In this document: one piece after another, positions 54,190 through 63,997 of the stretch
How the letters are laid out: each line of letters starts with the position of its first letter
Position numbering within the stretch: position 1 is the stretch's first letter
Origin: Secundilactobacillus paracollinoides DSM 15502 = JCM 11969
GTDB lineage: Bacteria > Bacillota > Bacilli > Lactobacillales > Lactobacillaceae
Assembly (NCBI RefSeq): GCF_001311135.1
Contig: NZ_BBAG01000004.1
Location: 1-64,000, forward strand
Reading direction: 5' to 3'
DNA length: 64,000 nucleotides
Notes under the pieces: generated by a model
The model's input: only the letters and a program-made list of their open reading frames with translations
Told to the model about the DNA's origin: nothing
The model's database searches: none
Made by a program: the position numbers and the translations under genes

Positions 54190-55498
54190 TCAATAGTCGA
54201 AATGAGCGCGGAAACCACGCCATTTTTGGCGGGTTTGCTTGGAGGTTTGATTGTAGAGGATCGTGTTTCTTGTCACCGTCGCTGGACGCAGTTTGTTCAG
54301 GTTTTCGTGCAGGTTTGGCACCCTGTTATCTGTCCCATCGCCAAACAAGGACACCCGAAGTCGGCTCACTGAACCCGTTGCATCCTGCCAACCATACCGC
54401 AGTCGTGTCAGGTGACGCTGCGTTGGGTTGATCACCAGCACGTCCCAGGCTGAGTCAGAAGGGGTTGCGTGCGCCCCGTGGGCTGACTTCCTGCGGTCCG
54501 GCGCATCGCAAGTTGTGGTGATCCAGTTGATACCGTCATCATCCGCCCAATCGTCGACATGGGTGTGGCCGTTCATGACGCTGATGATTTGTGCGTGATG
54601 ACGGATAATCGTTTGATAGACCTGAACGTAAGCACCCTGTTGATTGTTCGCAAACCAGTCGTAGGTCCAAAAACGACCAACCGCGTTATCGGTCACGGCT
54701 GAGCGGATGCTGTCGTGCGTGAAAATAATGACTTGTTCATTTGGTTCTAAATCTGCCATGGTCTGGCTAAACCAGTCTGCCTGTGCCTGTTGAATCCGGG
54801 AACGACTATGACGGATGTTTTGTAAGATTCCTGTCCAGTGAAGGCCAGTTGGCGCCTCAACGTAATCACGCTTAAAATAGCCTCTGAGGACGAATCGGGG
54901 ATATCAAACGTATCTAATAGGATCAAACTGACTGGGCTGTGAGGTACCCGGTATTTGCCGTAGAAGGCAGGCTCGCTTGTTTGTGGCCGAATTTGGCTGG
55001 CAGAAGCATGACGATTTCGTAAATTGGATGCTGCAACGTTTGAGAGCACCTGGTCAACGCGGTAGCCGTTTTCGTATCGGGCAAATCCGGAGTTGTCATC
55101 GTGGTTGCCTGGGTGATGAAGAATGGGGTGTCACTGGTTTTGAGTGCAGTAACTGCCCGGTCGATGTCTAAAATCGTGCGATCGAGCGTTTGAACGCCAT
55201 CGTTGAGGTCACCGTTAGCAACCAGGGCATCCAGTCCGTAGTTTTTGGCGAAATAACTTAGTGCCTTAAGGTCATGCAATGTGTTAGCGGATTGCGCGGT
55301 GTTGTAGCTATCAAGATGGGTGTCATTGATCAGGCCAATGACAACGGTGTCTGAAGCAGCAACCTGGGCAATTTTGGCGGCTAACTGATCGAACCCGGTT
55401 TTTTCATCGGTGGTGGGTACTAAGGATTGACGCGGGTCTTCAGTAGTTGTGATGGTTTCTGGATGCGTGTAAGTCCAGGGCTCAATTAAACGGGTCAC
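54190..55498 (-). CDS. cytoplasmic metallophosphoesterase (frame broken twice)
   Basis: A calcineurin-like phosphoesterase: IGLINDTHLDS (metal site 1), ANGDLNDG (site 2), GNHDD (site 3, across the first break) and MNGHTHVDDWAD (site 4) are all present in order. Two missing Gs, near 55098 (QGNHDD) and 54882 (EGYFKRDYV), split it into three frames. Repaired length is about 437 residues with a GTG start. No signal peptide. The substrate is unknown. It follows the SH3-like gene by 38 bases. Confidence 0.82.
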
Positions 55499-55536
55499 GC
55501 CTTTCGACCCGGTCTTTTCGCGACCCCAATACTCGG

Positions 55537-56070
55537 CTATTCCTGCAACGTAGCGGATAAAGGGACATACCCGTTACCACCCTCAGCATGCGAAATTTCT
55601 AGCCAGCCATGGTGAGCAGTGCGGTATTTGGCGACATATGGGAGCGTCGCACCACGTTTAAAGGTTCGGCTGACTGGCGCATTGAAATCAGGTGCGCTGT
55701 GTTCGGCAAGGGTCTTACGAGTCACTCGAAATAGTCCGTTCATTGCGTATCGATGGCCGACAACAGGCGTTTGATTTGGCACCTGCGAGACAGTGGGGTC
55801 ACTGTCGGCACCAAACACGGTGTTGGTTGTCAGATCAGCCGTTGGCAGATAAGTCCCCTCAGTTGTCTTGACGTATCGGTAGTGACCAGTGGTGACGTGG
55901 TTAACGTAGTGCACAAGTGTGCCGGCCGGCAACGTTTGCGGTGGGGTGGCCAACGCGGTCCATTCCGGCGCGGTGCGGATCATCAGCGATTGCGCCAGAA
56001 TAAAGGTGTGGTCGTCTGGATAGGGCGTGTGCCCACCGTGGTTGTGTTGGTTAAAGGGTTGGTCGCTCAT
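55537..56070 (-). CDS. SH3-like repeat protein without signal peptide
   Basis: A 177-residue protein starting at MSDQPFNQHNHGGHTPYPDDH behind AAAGGA. It has two SH3-like repeats (from about residues 25-90 and 105-177, the latter ending in GNGYVPLSATL) as found in lactobacillal wall proteins, but no signal peptide or membrane segment is visible. It is placed directly before the metallophosphoesterase gene and probably shares its transcript. Upstream in-frame codons to 56271 are unlikely to be used. Confidence 0.65.
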   Translation of the reverse strand: MSDQPFNQHNHGGHTPYPDDHTFILAQSLMIRTAPEWTALATPPQTLPAGTLVHYVNHVTTGHYRYVKTTEGTYLPTADLTTNTVFGADSDPTVSQVPNQTPVVGHRYAMNGLFRVTRKTLAEHSAPDFNAPVSRTFKRGATLPYVAKYRTAHHGWLEISHAEGGNGYVPLSATLQE

Positions 56071-56251
56071 TTCATCGGTCCTTTGCGTGTGATTTAAGGC
56101 CCAATATAGCGCGTTTCGATTAGGTTGTCTAGAAGACCGTACAAAAAAAACGACATATAAAATAGCAACACTAATCCCCTGCAAACATCTCCAGAGTAGG
56201 CGCTGGTGCACGTTATCCACGTTCCATCTGAAACGCTTCAGCGTGATAGCC

Positions 56252-56290
56252 AAAAAAGGTGCGGGAATCAAACATCGATTCCCGCACCAG
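56252..56290 (-). terminator. Rho-independent terminator after fructokinase
   Basis: GGTGCGGGAATC and GATTCCCGCACC form a perfect 12-bp stem, followed on the minus strand by TTTTTT. Confidence 0.9.
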
Positions 56291-56356
56291 ACCGTTGAAA
56301 GTCATCCTAGTTATTTAATTAGGATCAAATATAAACTATAGGGTCAACCACTGTGA

Positions 56357-57231
56357 TTAATGATTAACCGCATTAAACGCCAAGGCAAAGTTCCCAACCG
56401 TTGCGGATCCGTTATGTTCACGAGTGGCATTGTCAGATAATCAGCCAGCTCGCCAACATCGAGGTACCCATTCATCAAGGTCTTAAATTGGTCACGTACT
56501 TTATCCAAAAATGCCTCACTCATGACGCCACCGCCAAAAACGATTTTAGCAGGACGCATGACCAAAGTGGTCTGCAAGGCTGCTTGGGCAATGTAGTAGG
56601 CCATAATATCCCACACGTGGTCGGTCAGTGGCACATCGGCACCCTTGTTGCCGGTCCGCGCTTCAAAGGTTGGTCCGGCAACAAGGCCTTCGAGACAGTC
56701 GCCGTGGTAGGGGCAAATTCCTTTAAAGTCGAGGTCATCAGGATGGCGCTTCAACCGCACATGGCCCATTTCCGGATGTCCAAGTTCGCCGACAAACTTC
56801 CCGTCGATCACGGTTCCCGCCCCGACGCCGGTACCAATCGTATAGTAGGTCAGTGAATCGATTCGCTCGTTATATAGAACGGACATCACGTATTCACCAT
56901 AGGCCGAGCCGTTCACGTCGGTCGTCCAAACAATTGGCAGATCAAAGTCCTGTTTGAGTCTGCCCAAGAAGTCGACATTGGACCAGTTGGGTTTGGGGGT
57001 TGCCGTAATGAACCCATATTTTGGCGCATTTTTACGAATTTCAATGGGGCCAAACGACGCAATTGAAATGGCCTTTAAGTCCGGAAACTGTTTAAAGTAA
57101 TCGACCGTCTGTTGCAAAGTTTCCACCGGCGTTGTGGTTGGAAATTGCACCTGATCTTCAATTTGATAATTTTCGTTGCCCACAGCACAGACAAACTTTG
57201 TGCCACCGGCTTCGATGCTTCCTAGGCGCAT
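56357..57231 (-). CDS. scrK: ROK-family fructokinase (C-terminal frame break)
   Basis: A sugar kinase with MRLGSIEAGGTKFVCAVG as the phosphate loop, TTDVNGSAYGE with the catalytic aspartate region, IGTGVGAGTVIDGK, and the zinc-type motif HPEMGHVRLKRHPDD...GICPYHGDCLEGL. These point to fructokinase. The start is ATG 57231 rather than 57285. Near 56409 one lost base replaces the normal end (SATVGNFALAFNAVNH) by an out-of-frame tail running to 56344. Divergent from a LacI regulator. Confidence 0.87.
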
Positions 57232-57257
57232 CGGTGCCACCACCCTTGCTTGTATTT

Positions 57258-57272
57258 TTGGAACCGTTTTCG
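57258..57272 (-). promoter_or_regulatory. cre/LacI-like operator between scrK and the LacI gene
   Basis: TTGGAACCGTTTTCG matches 14 of 15 positions of the CcpA cre consensus; LacI-family paralogues bind similar palindromes, so it could also be the site of the divergent regulator. Confidence 0.5.
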
Positions 57273-57473
57273 TTACCACTATCATAGCATGTCTTCTAAG
57301 AAATCAGGGTGTAAATTAACGGTTTAAATATGACCTTAACGCTGATTTAGCGCTGTAGACGGGCAATGTAATCGATTGTATTTTTGAACTCGTTTTAGCG
57401 CGACACCCATAGCGTACGCGAGAGGACTCCGCTATAATCAAAGCAAATGGGACATGAGAAGGTGGGTGACATA

Positions 57474-58460
57474 ATGGCTGACAACAAGAAGGTCACAATT
57501 CGTGAGCTGGCCAAAAGGGCGGGCGTTTCTGAAGCAACCGTCTCTAGGGCGCTCAACGATAGTCCGCGGGTCAAACCAGCAACGAAGCACAAAATTCAGC
57601 AGTTAGCTAAGACACTGGGCTACCGTCCTAATTTGCTAGCGCGTAGTATGCGAACCAACCAGTCGAAAACGATTGGCGTCATCATTTCCAATATTGCGAA
57701 TCCCTTTTTCACCGCAGTTGTTCGTGCCATTGAGGATGAGGCCGCGACGCTGAACTACCGAACCATCGTCATCAATACGGATGAGAACCCGGGCACTGAA
57801 CGACAGGCCATTGAGATGCTGCAGGGCTACATGGTCAGCAGGTTTATTATCGCTAGTACCCGTCGCGGTGTGGATTATCATCTACTATTGGGTCGAACAC
57901 CGGCCATTTTTATTGATCGTTTGCCGAACAATAATGGCGACTACGATACGCTGTTGGTCAATAATGCGGATGGCGCAAAACAGGTCGTTAATGCGTTAAT
58001 TGCGCAGGGGGCTACCCGAATCGGCGTCATTTCCAGCAGCGTCTCCACGGCGGGTCAGGAACGATTGGCCGGGTACCGGATGGCGCTGCAGGAAAATCGC
58101 ATTGCGGTCGACGAGAATATTATTAAATGCAGTGACGTCCAAATGAGACGGGTGCGACGGTACACCAGCAATCTACTGATCAATCAGGCCTGTGATGGGC
58201 TGTTTACGGCAGACAACGAAATTTTTTTAGCCGCTATGGCGGAAATTACGGCGAGGAATTTAACTGGCCTCAAATTAGGCACGTTCGACAATGCACCATG
58301 GTTTGACTTCTTAGCGCTTCCGGTGACTGCTGTTCAACAGCCTACTGTGGAAATGGGCACCCGGGCTGTTCAGCGCTTGGTTGCCCGAATTAACGGGTCA
58401 GATAAGTTGGATGAACCCGAGCTGATTCGTTTGTCAGTTAAATTAGTGAAACGTAACTGA
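57474..58460 (+). CDS. LacI-family transcriptional regulator
   Basis: A 328-residue regulator: helix-turn-helix TIRELAKRAGVSEATVSRALND at residues about 7-28, the hinge helix region NLLARSMRTNQSKTIGVI, and a periplasmic-binding-like ligand domain with NPFFTAVVRAIE. The pairing with a divergent fructokinase suggests control of fructose or sucrose use. ATG 57474 lies after GAGAAGGTGGG. Frame intact. Confidence 0.87.
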   Translation: MADNKKVTIRELAKRAGVSEATVSRALNDSPRVKPATKHKIQQLAKTLGYRPNLLARSMRTNQSKTIGVIISNIANPFFTAVVRAIEDEAATLNYRTIVINTDENPGTERQAIEMLQGYMVSRFIIASTRRGVDYHLLLGRTPAIFIDRLPNNNGDYDTLLVNNADGAKQVVNALIAQGATRIGVISSSVSTAGQERLAGYRMALQENRIAVDENIIKCSDVQMRRVRRYTSNLLINQACDGLFTADNEIFLAAMAEITARNLTGLKLGTFDNAPWFDFLALPVTAVQQPTVEMGTRAVQRLVARINGSDKLDEPELIRLSVKLVKRN

Positions 58461-58593
58461 AAAACGGTCTTTCCAATGTTAAAAGATTCAAATAGAACCA
58501 GCATGTCGTTATGTTCCACCATCCGGCCCCACTACACGGCCTTCCCAAATTGCGGAATGAAACGGCCTGCTACCTAATAAAGGAAAGGCTCTT

Positions 58594-58645
58594 AAAAAAG
58601 CAACGCCTCGATTCACCAACCAGTGGAATCGAGGCGTTGCTTTGC
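58594..58645. terminator. bidirectional terminator between lacI and carB
   Basis: GCAACGCCTCGATTC (58600-58614) pairs perfectly with 58626-58640, with an A-run on the left and TTTGCTTT on the right. Confidence 0.9.
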
Positions 58646-58666
58646 TTTAATATCTAACACACAAGA

Positions 58667-61600
58667 TTAAGCCTGCTTCGTCAGCGGCGCCTTCACAAGG
58701 GAAGCGGCCGTGTCTTGAGCAGTGAAAAGGGTGACCTGGTGGCTCAGTGCCTTGGCAGCGAGCTGTTTAGAAGTCGGCGTCTCGTCTTCAGTTGCGAGGA
58801 CGAAGGCGACGTTATCTGGCCAGTCTTGGTCAAGCTGGTAGACGGTGTGCGGATAGCCGCTGTCTTCCAATCCAGCCATCAACTCCGTGTTTTCAGCATC
58901 GTGCGCACTGACCAGAATGGGGCCCGTGACACTGCTGTCGAAGTGGTAGCTGTCAAAGAAGGCCTTGTGCAGCGCCTCATCCAACGTTTTACCGTGACCG
59001 AGGTCTTCACCGGTGGATTTCATTTCAGGGCTTAAGGCTGTCGGCGCGTCAGGCAGTTTGGCAAACGAGAAGACGGGTGCCTTGACGTAGACCTGGTCGG
59101 GTTCGGGGTACAATCCCGGTTCCAGATCAAGGTCTGCCAGCGATTTGCCAACGATCAACTGGGTTGCGAGTTGTGCAGGTGCAAATGGGTAATCTTACTC
59201 ATAAACGGCACGGTCCGTGATGCCCGCGGGTTCACGTCGATGACGTAAGGTTTGTCCGCCATAATAAACTGAATGTTCATCATGCCGACACAGTGAACGG
59301 CGGTGCCGATTTCCGTGGCAATTTTAACGATTTCGGCCTTCTGAGCGTCGTTTAAATGCTGTGGCGGATACATGGCAATCGAATCGCCGGAGTGCACGCC
59401 AGCGCCTTCCAAATGTTCCATGATGCCCGGAATGAAGACGTCCTTACCATCGCTCAAGATATCGACTTCACATTCGATTCCCGTAATGTCCTTGTCGACC
59501 AAAATGGGTTCGCCATGACTGTTCTTGAGGGCGGGAACCAGATAGTCATCGAGTTCTTCTTGAGTGTGGACTACGGCCATGCCCTTGCCGCCAAGGACAA
59601 AGCTCGGCCGTACTAAAACGGGGTAGCCCAGGTTGTCGGCAATGGCGTGCGCGTCGTCTAAACTGAGCGCCGTGTCGCCGGCTGGATGGTCGATGCCTTT
59701 TTCAATCAAAAGTTGTTCGAAATCGTGACGGTTTTCCGTCATTTCGATACCTTTCATGGAAGTGCCAAGAATCTTAACACCCTTGTCGACCAACTGTTGG
59801 GTGAGGTTGATGGCCGTTTGACCACCGAATTGCACGATCACGCCCATTGGCTTTTCCAAATTGATAACGTTCATGACGCTATCAATGGTCAGGGGTTCAA
59901 AGTACAACTTGTCAGAAATTGAGAAGTCCGTTGAAACCGTCTCGGGGTTGTTGTTAATAATAATGGCGTTGTAACCAGCGGCCTGAATGGCCTTTACAGA
60001 GTGGACGGTTGTGTAGTCAAATTCCACACCCTGGCCAATTCTGATGGGGCCAGCACCGATAACCACAATACTGTTGCCCAGCGGTTCGCTTTCGTTCTCG
60101 TCGCCGATGGTGCTGTAGAAGTACGGTGTGGCGCTGTCAAATTCGGCGGCACAGGTGTCGACCATCTTGTAAACGATCTTTTGATCGGCCATTTCATGGA
60201 GCTGTGCCAACTCGTGGTCGGTGATTTCCCGCACGGCCTTGATCATGGTATCGCTGAAGCCCAGCTTAGCAGCCCGCGTCAGCAGGTCAGCCGTCAGCAT
60301 CCGCGTCATCAGCCGCTTTTGCATGTCCATAATGTGGGCGAGCTTTGATAGGAAGAATTCGTCGATCAGGGTGGCATCGTGCAGTTGCTCGATCGTGGCG
60401 CCCTTAGCGATGGCGGCGAAGAGTTCAAATAACCGAATGTCGGTGTCAGTGCCAACTGTGGCGAGGAACTCTTCAAGTGATTTGCCCTGAGCATCCTCTG
60501 GCAGCAAGGTGTTTTGCATGTTGGCGTTCAATTCTAGGGATTGGACGGCCTTTAAGAGCGACTCTTCGATGTTGGTCCCAATGGCCATGACTTCACCAGT
60601 GGCCTTCATTTGGGTGCCCAGAACCCGGTCGGCGTTGTAGAATTTATCAAACGCAAAACGGGGGATCTTAGCCACCACGTAGTCCAGTGTTGGTTCAAAC
60701 ATGGCGTAGGTCGTTTGGGTGATCGGGTTGATGATCTCATCAAGGTTCAAGCCAACGGCAATTTTTGCGGCAATCTTAGCGATCGGATAACCCGTGGCCT
60801 TTGACGCAAGGGCAGATGACCGGCTAACACGCGGGTTCACTTCAATGACGAAATAGTGCTTGCTGTTCGGATCTTGAGCGAGCTGAACGTTACAGCCACC
60901 CTCGATCTTTAACGCGTTAACGATGGTCAGTGAAGCATCCCGTAACCGTTGATATTCCCGGTCTGTCAGCGTTTGCGTTGGAGCAAACACAATGGAGTCG
61001 CCAGTGTGGACACCGACAGGATCGAAGTTTTCCATCCCCGTAACGATGATGGATGAGCCGTTGTGGTCACGCATCACTTCAAATTCAATTTCTTTGTAGC
61101 CGGCGATGCTCTTTTCAATGAGGCATTCTGTTTCGGGTGACATGGTCAGCCCACGAGTCAAAATGGTGGTCATTTCATCGTCGTCCTTGGCGATCCCGCC
61201 GCCGGTTCCGCCAAGCGTGTATGCTGGCCGAATAATAACTGGGTAGCCGATCTCATGGGCGAAATCTAACCCGGATTGTAAGTCGTAGACGGTGAGCGAT
61301 GCTGGAATCGGTTGGTTTAATTCGTGCATCAGGTCTTTGAATTCTTCCCGGTCTTCAGCTTGGTTGATGGTGTGCAGGTTCGTGCCCAACAACTCAATGT
61401 TCAGGTCGTCTAATACCCCGGTCTTAGCGAGTTCAACGGCCAGGTTAAGCCCAGTCTGACCACCTAAAGTTGGCAGGATGGCGTCTGGTTGTTCCTTCTT
61501 AAGAATCTCAGTGACACTGGCAACCGTCAGCGGTTCGAGGTAAACCTTATCAGCTGTCTCGTCATCGGTCATAATGGTGGCGGGGTTGGAGTTGATCAGG

Positions 61601-61735
61601 ACCGTTTCGTAGCCCTCTTCCTTTAAGCTTAAACAAGCCTGGCTGCCAGCATAGTCAAATTCAGCGGCTTGGCCGATAACGATTGGACCAGAGCCCAAGA
61701 TCACAATTTTTTTTAATATCAGTTCTTTTTGGCAT
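58667..61735 (-). CDS. carB: carbamoyl-phosphate synthase large subunit (frame broken twice)
   Basis: CarB makes carbamoyl phosphate from bicarbonate, two ATP and ammonia delivered by CarA. Two ATP-grasp halves are visible ([20 protein letters not shown] and [20 protein letters not shown]), with [12 protein letters not shown] and [11 protein letters not shown] loops, and an allosteric domain at the end. The true start is ATG 61735, overlapping the carA stop; an eighth A in a run near 61710 hides it. One lost G near 59160 separates the C-terminal 160 residues ([14 protein letters not shown]). Full length is about 1022 residues. Confidence 0.92.
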
Positions 61736-62805
61736 TATTTCGTCTCCCCGTTAGTGTGCGCGTTCATCAGATCAATGAATTGGTTAAACAAGCGATTTGC
61801 TTCGTGAGGGCCAGGTGCGGCTTCCGGATGGTACTGAACGGAAAACACTGGTCGTCCCGGATATCGCAGGCCTTCGCAGGTCTTATCATTGATCTCAACG
61901 GCGGTCACTTCTAACGGGGTGTCGTTAACGGAGTCGACGTCAACGGCATAACCGTGGTTCTGAGAGGTAATCACAACTTCATTGGTCAGTAGGTTCTTGA
62001 CTGGGTGGTTGATGCCCCGGTGACCGAAGACCATTTTATAGGTCCGAGCACCGTTTGCCAGTCCTAATAATTGGTGGCCAAGGCAGATACCAAACAGCGG
62101 GTAGTGGTCCTGTAACTCACGGATAACGGGCAGAAAGGCCTCGTAGTCCTCGGGGTCGCCAGGGCCGTTGGACAGCAGCACACCAGTTGGGTGTAACTGT
62201 TCAATGTCCTTAAAACTTGCGTCTGGGGTAACGATGGTGACGTTGCAGCCCAGTTTTTGCAAGGAGTTGACGATGTTTGACTTGACCCCGAAGTCGACAA
62301 GGACAACGTGGTCAGGATGTTCGTCTTGGGGCGTCGTGAAGGTGGCCGATTTAACAACCTGTTCAACGGACTGGCTCGTGTTGAGCTGACTGTCAGCGAG
62401 TGGCTGGTTGGTTAAACTGGCCTTCATGGTCCCATGTTTGCGGATGATCTTGGTCAATTTCCGCGTATCGATTCCCGTAATCCCTGGAACGCCAGCCTTA
62501 TCAAGGAAGTCGTTCAGGCTCATCACGCTTTGGTAATGAAAAACCGTTGATGCAAGTTCATGCATGACAACGGCCGATGCGGCCACTGCGGGTGATTGAT
62601 TCGCATTTAGCGAAATACCGTAGTTGCCGATTAGGGGATAGGTAAATGTAATGATCTGGTTGGTATATGATGGGTCGGTGAGGGTCTCTTGGTAGCCGGT
62701 CATACTTGTTGTAAAGACCAGTTCGCCCTTGATTTCCTTGCACAGGGCACCGCAAGCATTCCCTACGAACACGTCGCCATTCTCAAGTGTTAGATATTTT
62801 TTCAT
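61735..62805 (-). CDS. carA: carbamoyl-phosphate synthase small subunit
   Basis: CarA is the glutaminase that hands ammonia to CarB. The nucleophile cysteine lies in GICLGHQLLGLANG near residue 241, and QYHPEAAPGPHE holds the His and Glu of the triad. The N-terminal domain begins MKKYLTLENGDVFVG. Length is 356 residues with an intact frame, and AGGAGG stands before the start. Translationally coupled to carB by a TAATG overlap. Confidence 0.94.
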   Translation of the reverse strand: MKKYLTLENGDVFVGNACGALCKEIKGELVFTTSMTGYQETLTDPSYTNQIITFTYPLIGNYGISLNANQSPAVAASAVVMHELASTVFHYQSVMSLNDFLDKAGVPGITGIDTRKLTKIIRKHGTMKASLTNQPLADSQLNTSQSVEQVVKSATFTTPQDEHPDHVVLVDFGVKSNIVNSLQKLGCNVTIVTPDASFKDIEQLHPTGVLLSNGPGDPEDYEAFLPVIRELQDHYPLFGICLGHQLLGLANGARTYKMVFGHRGINHPVKNLLTNEVVITSQNHGYAVDVDSVNDTPLEVTAVEINDKTCEGLRYPGRPVFSVQYHPEAAPGPHEANRLFNQFIDLMNAHTNGETK

Positions 62806-63632
62806 TTAATAGCCTCCTGAATTTCCGCCTCACGGGACAGTGTTAATTGCTTTTTGTATAAGATAAGAGAATTATGAGAAGATGTCAAGCTCGTTTATAC
62901 ATAAAATTAGCTAAATATAGATTAATATACAATTTTTAGCTAAAATACGCATTTATATAAAACGTCTTTCATCATTCTCTCATGTCACAAAAAGGGTGGT
63001 GCGAGAAACTGGTAACCGTTTCAAACAGTGTGGCTATTACATTCATGAAAATTCAAATATTTACGAAAACGTGTATACATAACTAAATATATGCATAAAT
63101 CGTATATACAAAAATTTTTTTGTGAATATTGGCCATCTAACGGTCACTTGATCCCAGATCATCAATTAGTTTAAAGGGAAATCGTGAACATTACTAGGGT
63201 AAATTACGACATTGTTTAATAAATTAGTGACTATTTTGACGTAAAACGATTTAATTAATCGTATTTTGTAATCATTTTTGTTAATTTTAATTTTCGAGTT
63301 TTATTTACAGATAAATCGCCATTGATATCTATTAGGCTTGATAGCGGATTCGATTAGGGTTGAAAGATCGTTGTATCAGATTGTTGCGTAGTTGATGCTC
63401 ATTCAACTGGTTAAGCCAGCAGGATAATTGTGCTGGATAATGCACAATAGAAAACACTAAACGGGATAGCTATGAATGAAAAATGTATAATAACTAACAA
63501 TCACTCATAAGATTGCAGACCTACTTTTGGATCATCTGGTGTGATGAATGTTTCAACATACAGTCACGTCAGCGTAGTGGCACCGGGCGGAAGCAATCAT
63601 CAATGTAAGAAACTTCAACATAATGTAGGGAC
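62806..63632 (-). promoter_or_regulatory. long AT-rich carAB leader with ArgR-box-like motifs
   Basis: About 830 bases without a credible gene. Close to carA are several half-palindromes of the arginine-box type: TTTATACATAAAAT (62894), AATACGCATTTATAT (62944), and the pair GTATACATAACTAAATAT and ATGCATAAATCGTATATAC around 63072-63109. TTAGCTAAA is repeated at about 62907 and 62936. Control by ArgR is known for carAB of lactobacilli, so these are candidate sites. I see no PyrR attenuator consensus that I can defend. Confidence 0.45.
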
Positions 63633-63667
63633 AAAAAAAGCACTCAGAACAGCTGTCCTGAGTGCTT
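63633..63667 (-). terminator. Rho-independent terminator after the small protein gene
   Basis: AGCACTCAG and CTGAGTGCT form the stem, with seven As on the plus-strand left, which is a T-run on the minus strand. Confidence 0.88.
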
Positions 63668-63690
63668 CCGTTAATTACGAGGTAGACTAA

Positions 63691-63837
63691 TTAGTTGTTG
63701 CCCTGTAACTTTTCAGCTTCATCGTCAATAGTGGCGAAGCCTGACTTCGTTGACTTTGGCTTTGGGTGCTTTGCGCGCTCTTCCTCGGCTTTTTCGATCA
63801 TAGCTTTACGTTCTTCTTTGCTCAATTTGTTTGACAT
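63691..63837 (-). CDS. 48-residue charged hypothetical protein
   Basis: Reads MSNKLSKEERKAMIEKAEEE at the start, then a Lys/Pro-rich middle and DDEAEKLQGNN at the end. Strongly charged, helical and cytoplasmic. AAAGGGAG stands about ten bases before ATG, and a strong terminator follows, so I regard it as a real gene. I do not recognise a named family. Confidence 0.65.
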   Translation of the reverse strand: MSNKLSKEERKAMIEKAEEERAKHPKPKSTKSGFATIDDEAEKLQGNN

Positions 63838-63997
63838 ATGATCACGCTCCCTTTTACTAATTAAAATGTTAGCGTTTTAACTAACACGTTCATCTTAGCA
63901 CTCTTTTTGGAGATTGTTAAAAAAACATCCGGATAATCAAATGATTTACCATTTCGTAAGAAACGACCTACACTAGACCTGTTAGGAGGAATTCAAA
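63838..63997. promoter_or_regulatory. divergent promoter region at window end
   Basis: AT-rich spacer. On the plus strand TTTACC, about 18 bp, TACACT (about 63950-63977) could be a promoter for the gene starting at 63998. GTTAGGAGG is its ribosome site. Confidence 0.4.

Noticed and set aside
54030-54431. 133-residue plus-strand open frame
   Set aside because: It runs antisense through the candidate small RNA and the metallophosphoesterase gene, which has clear family motifs on the other strand.
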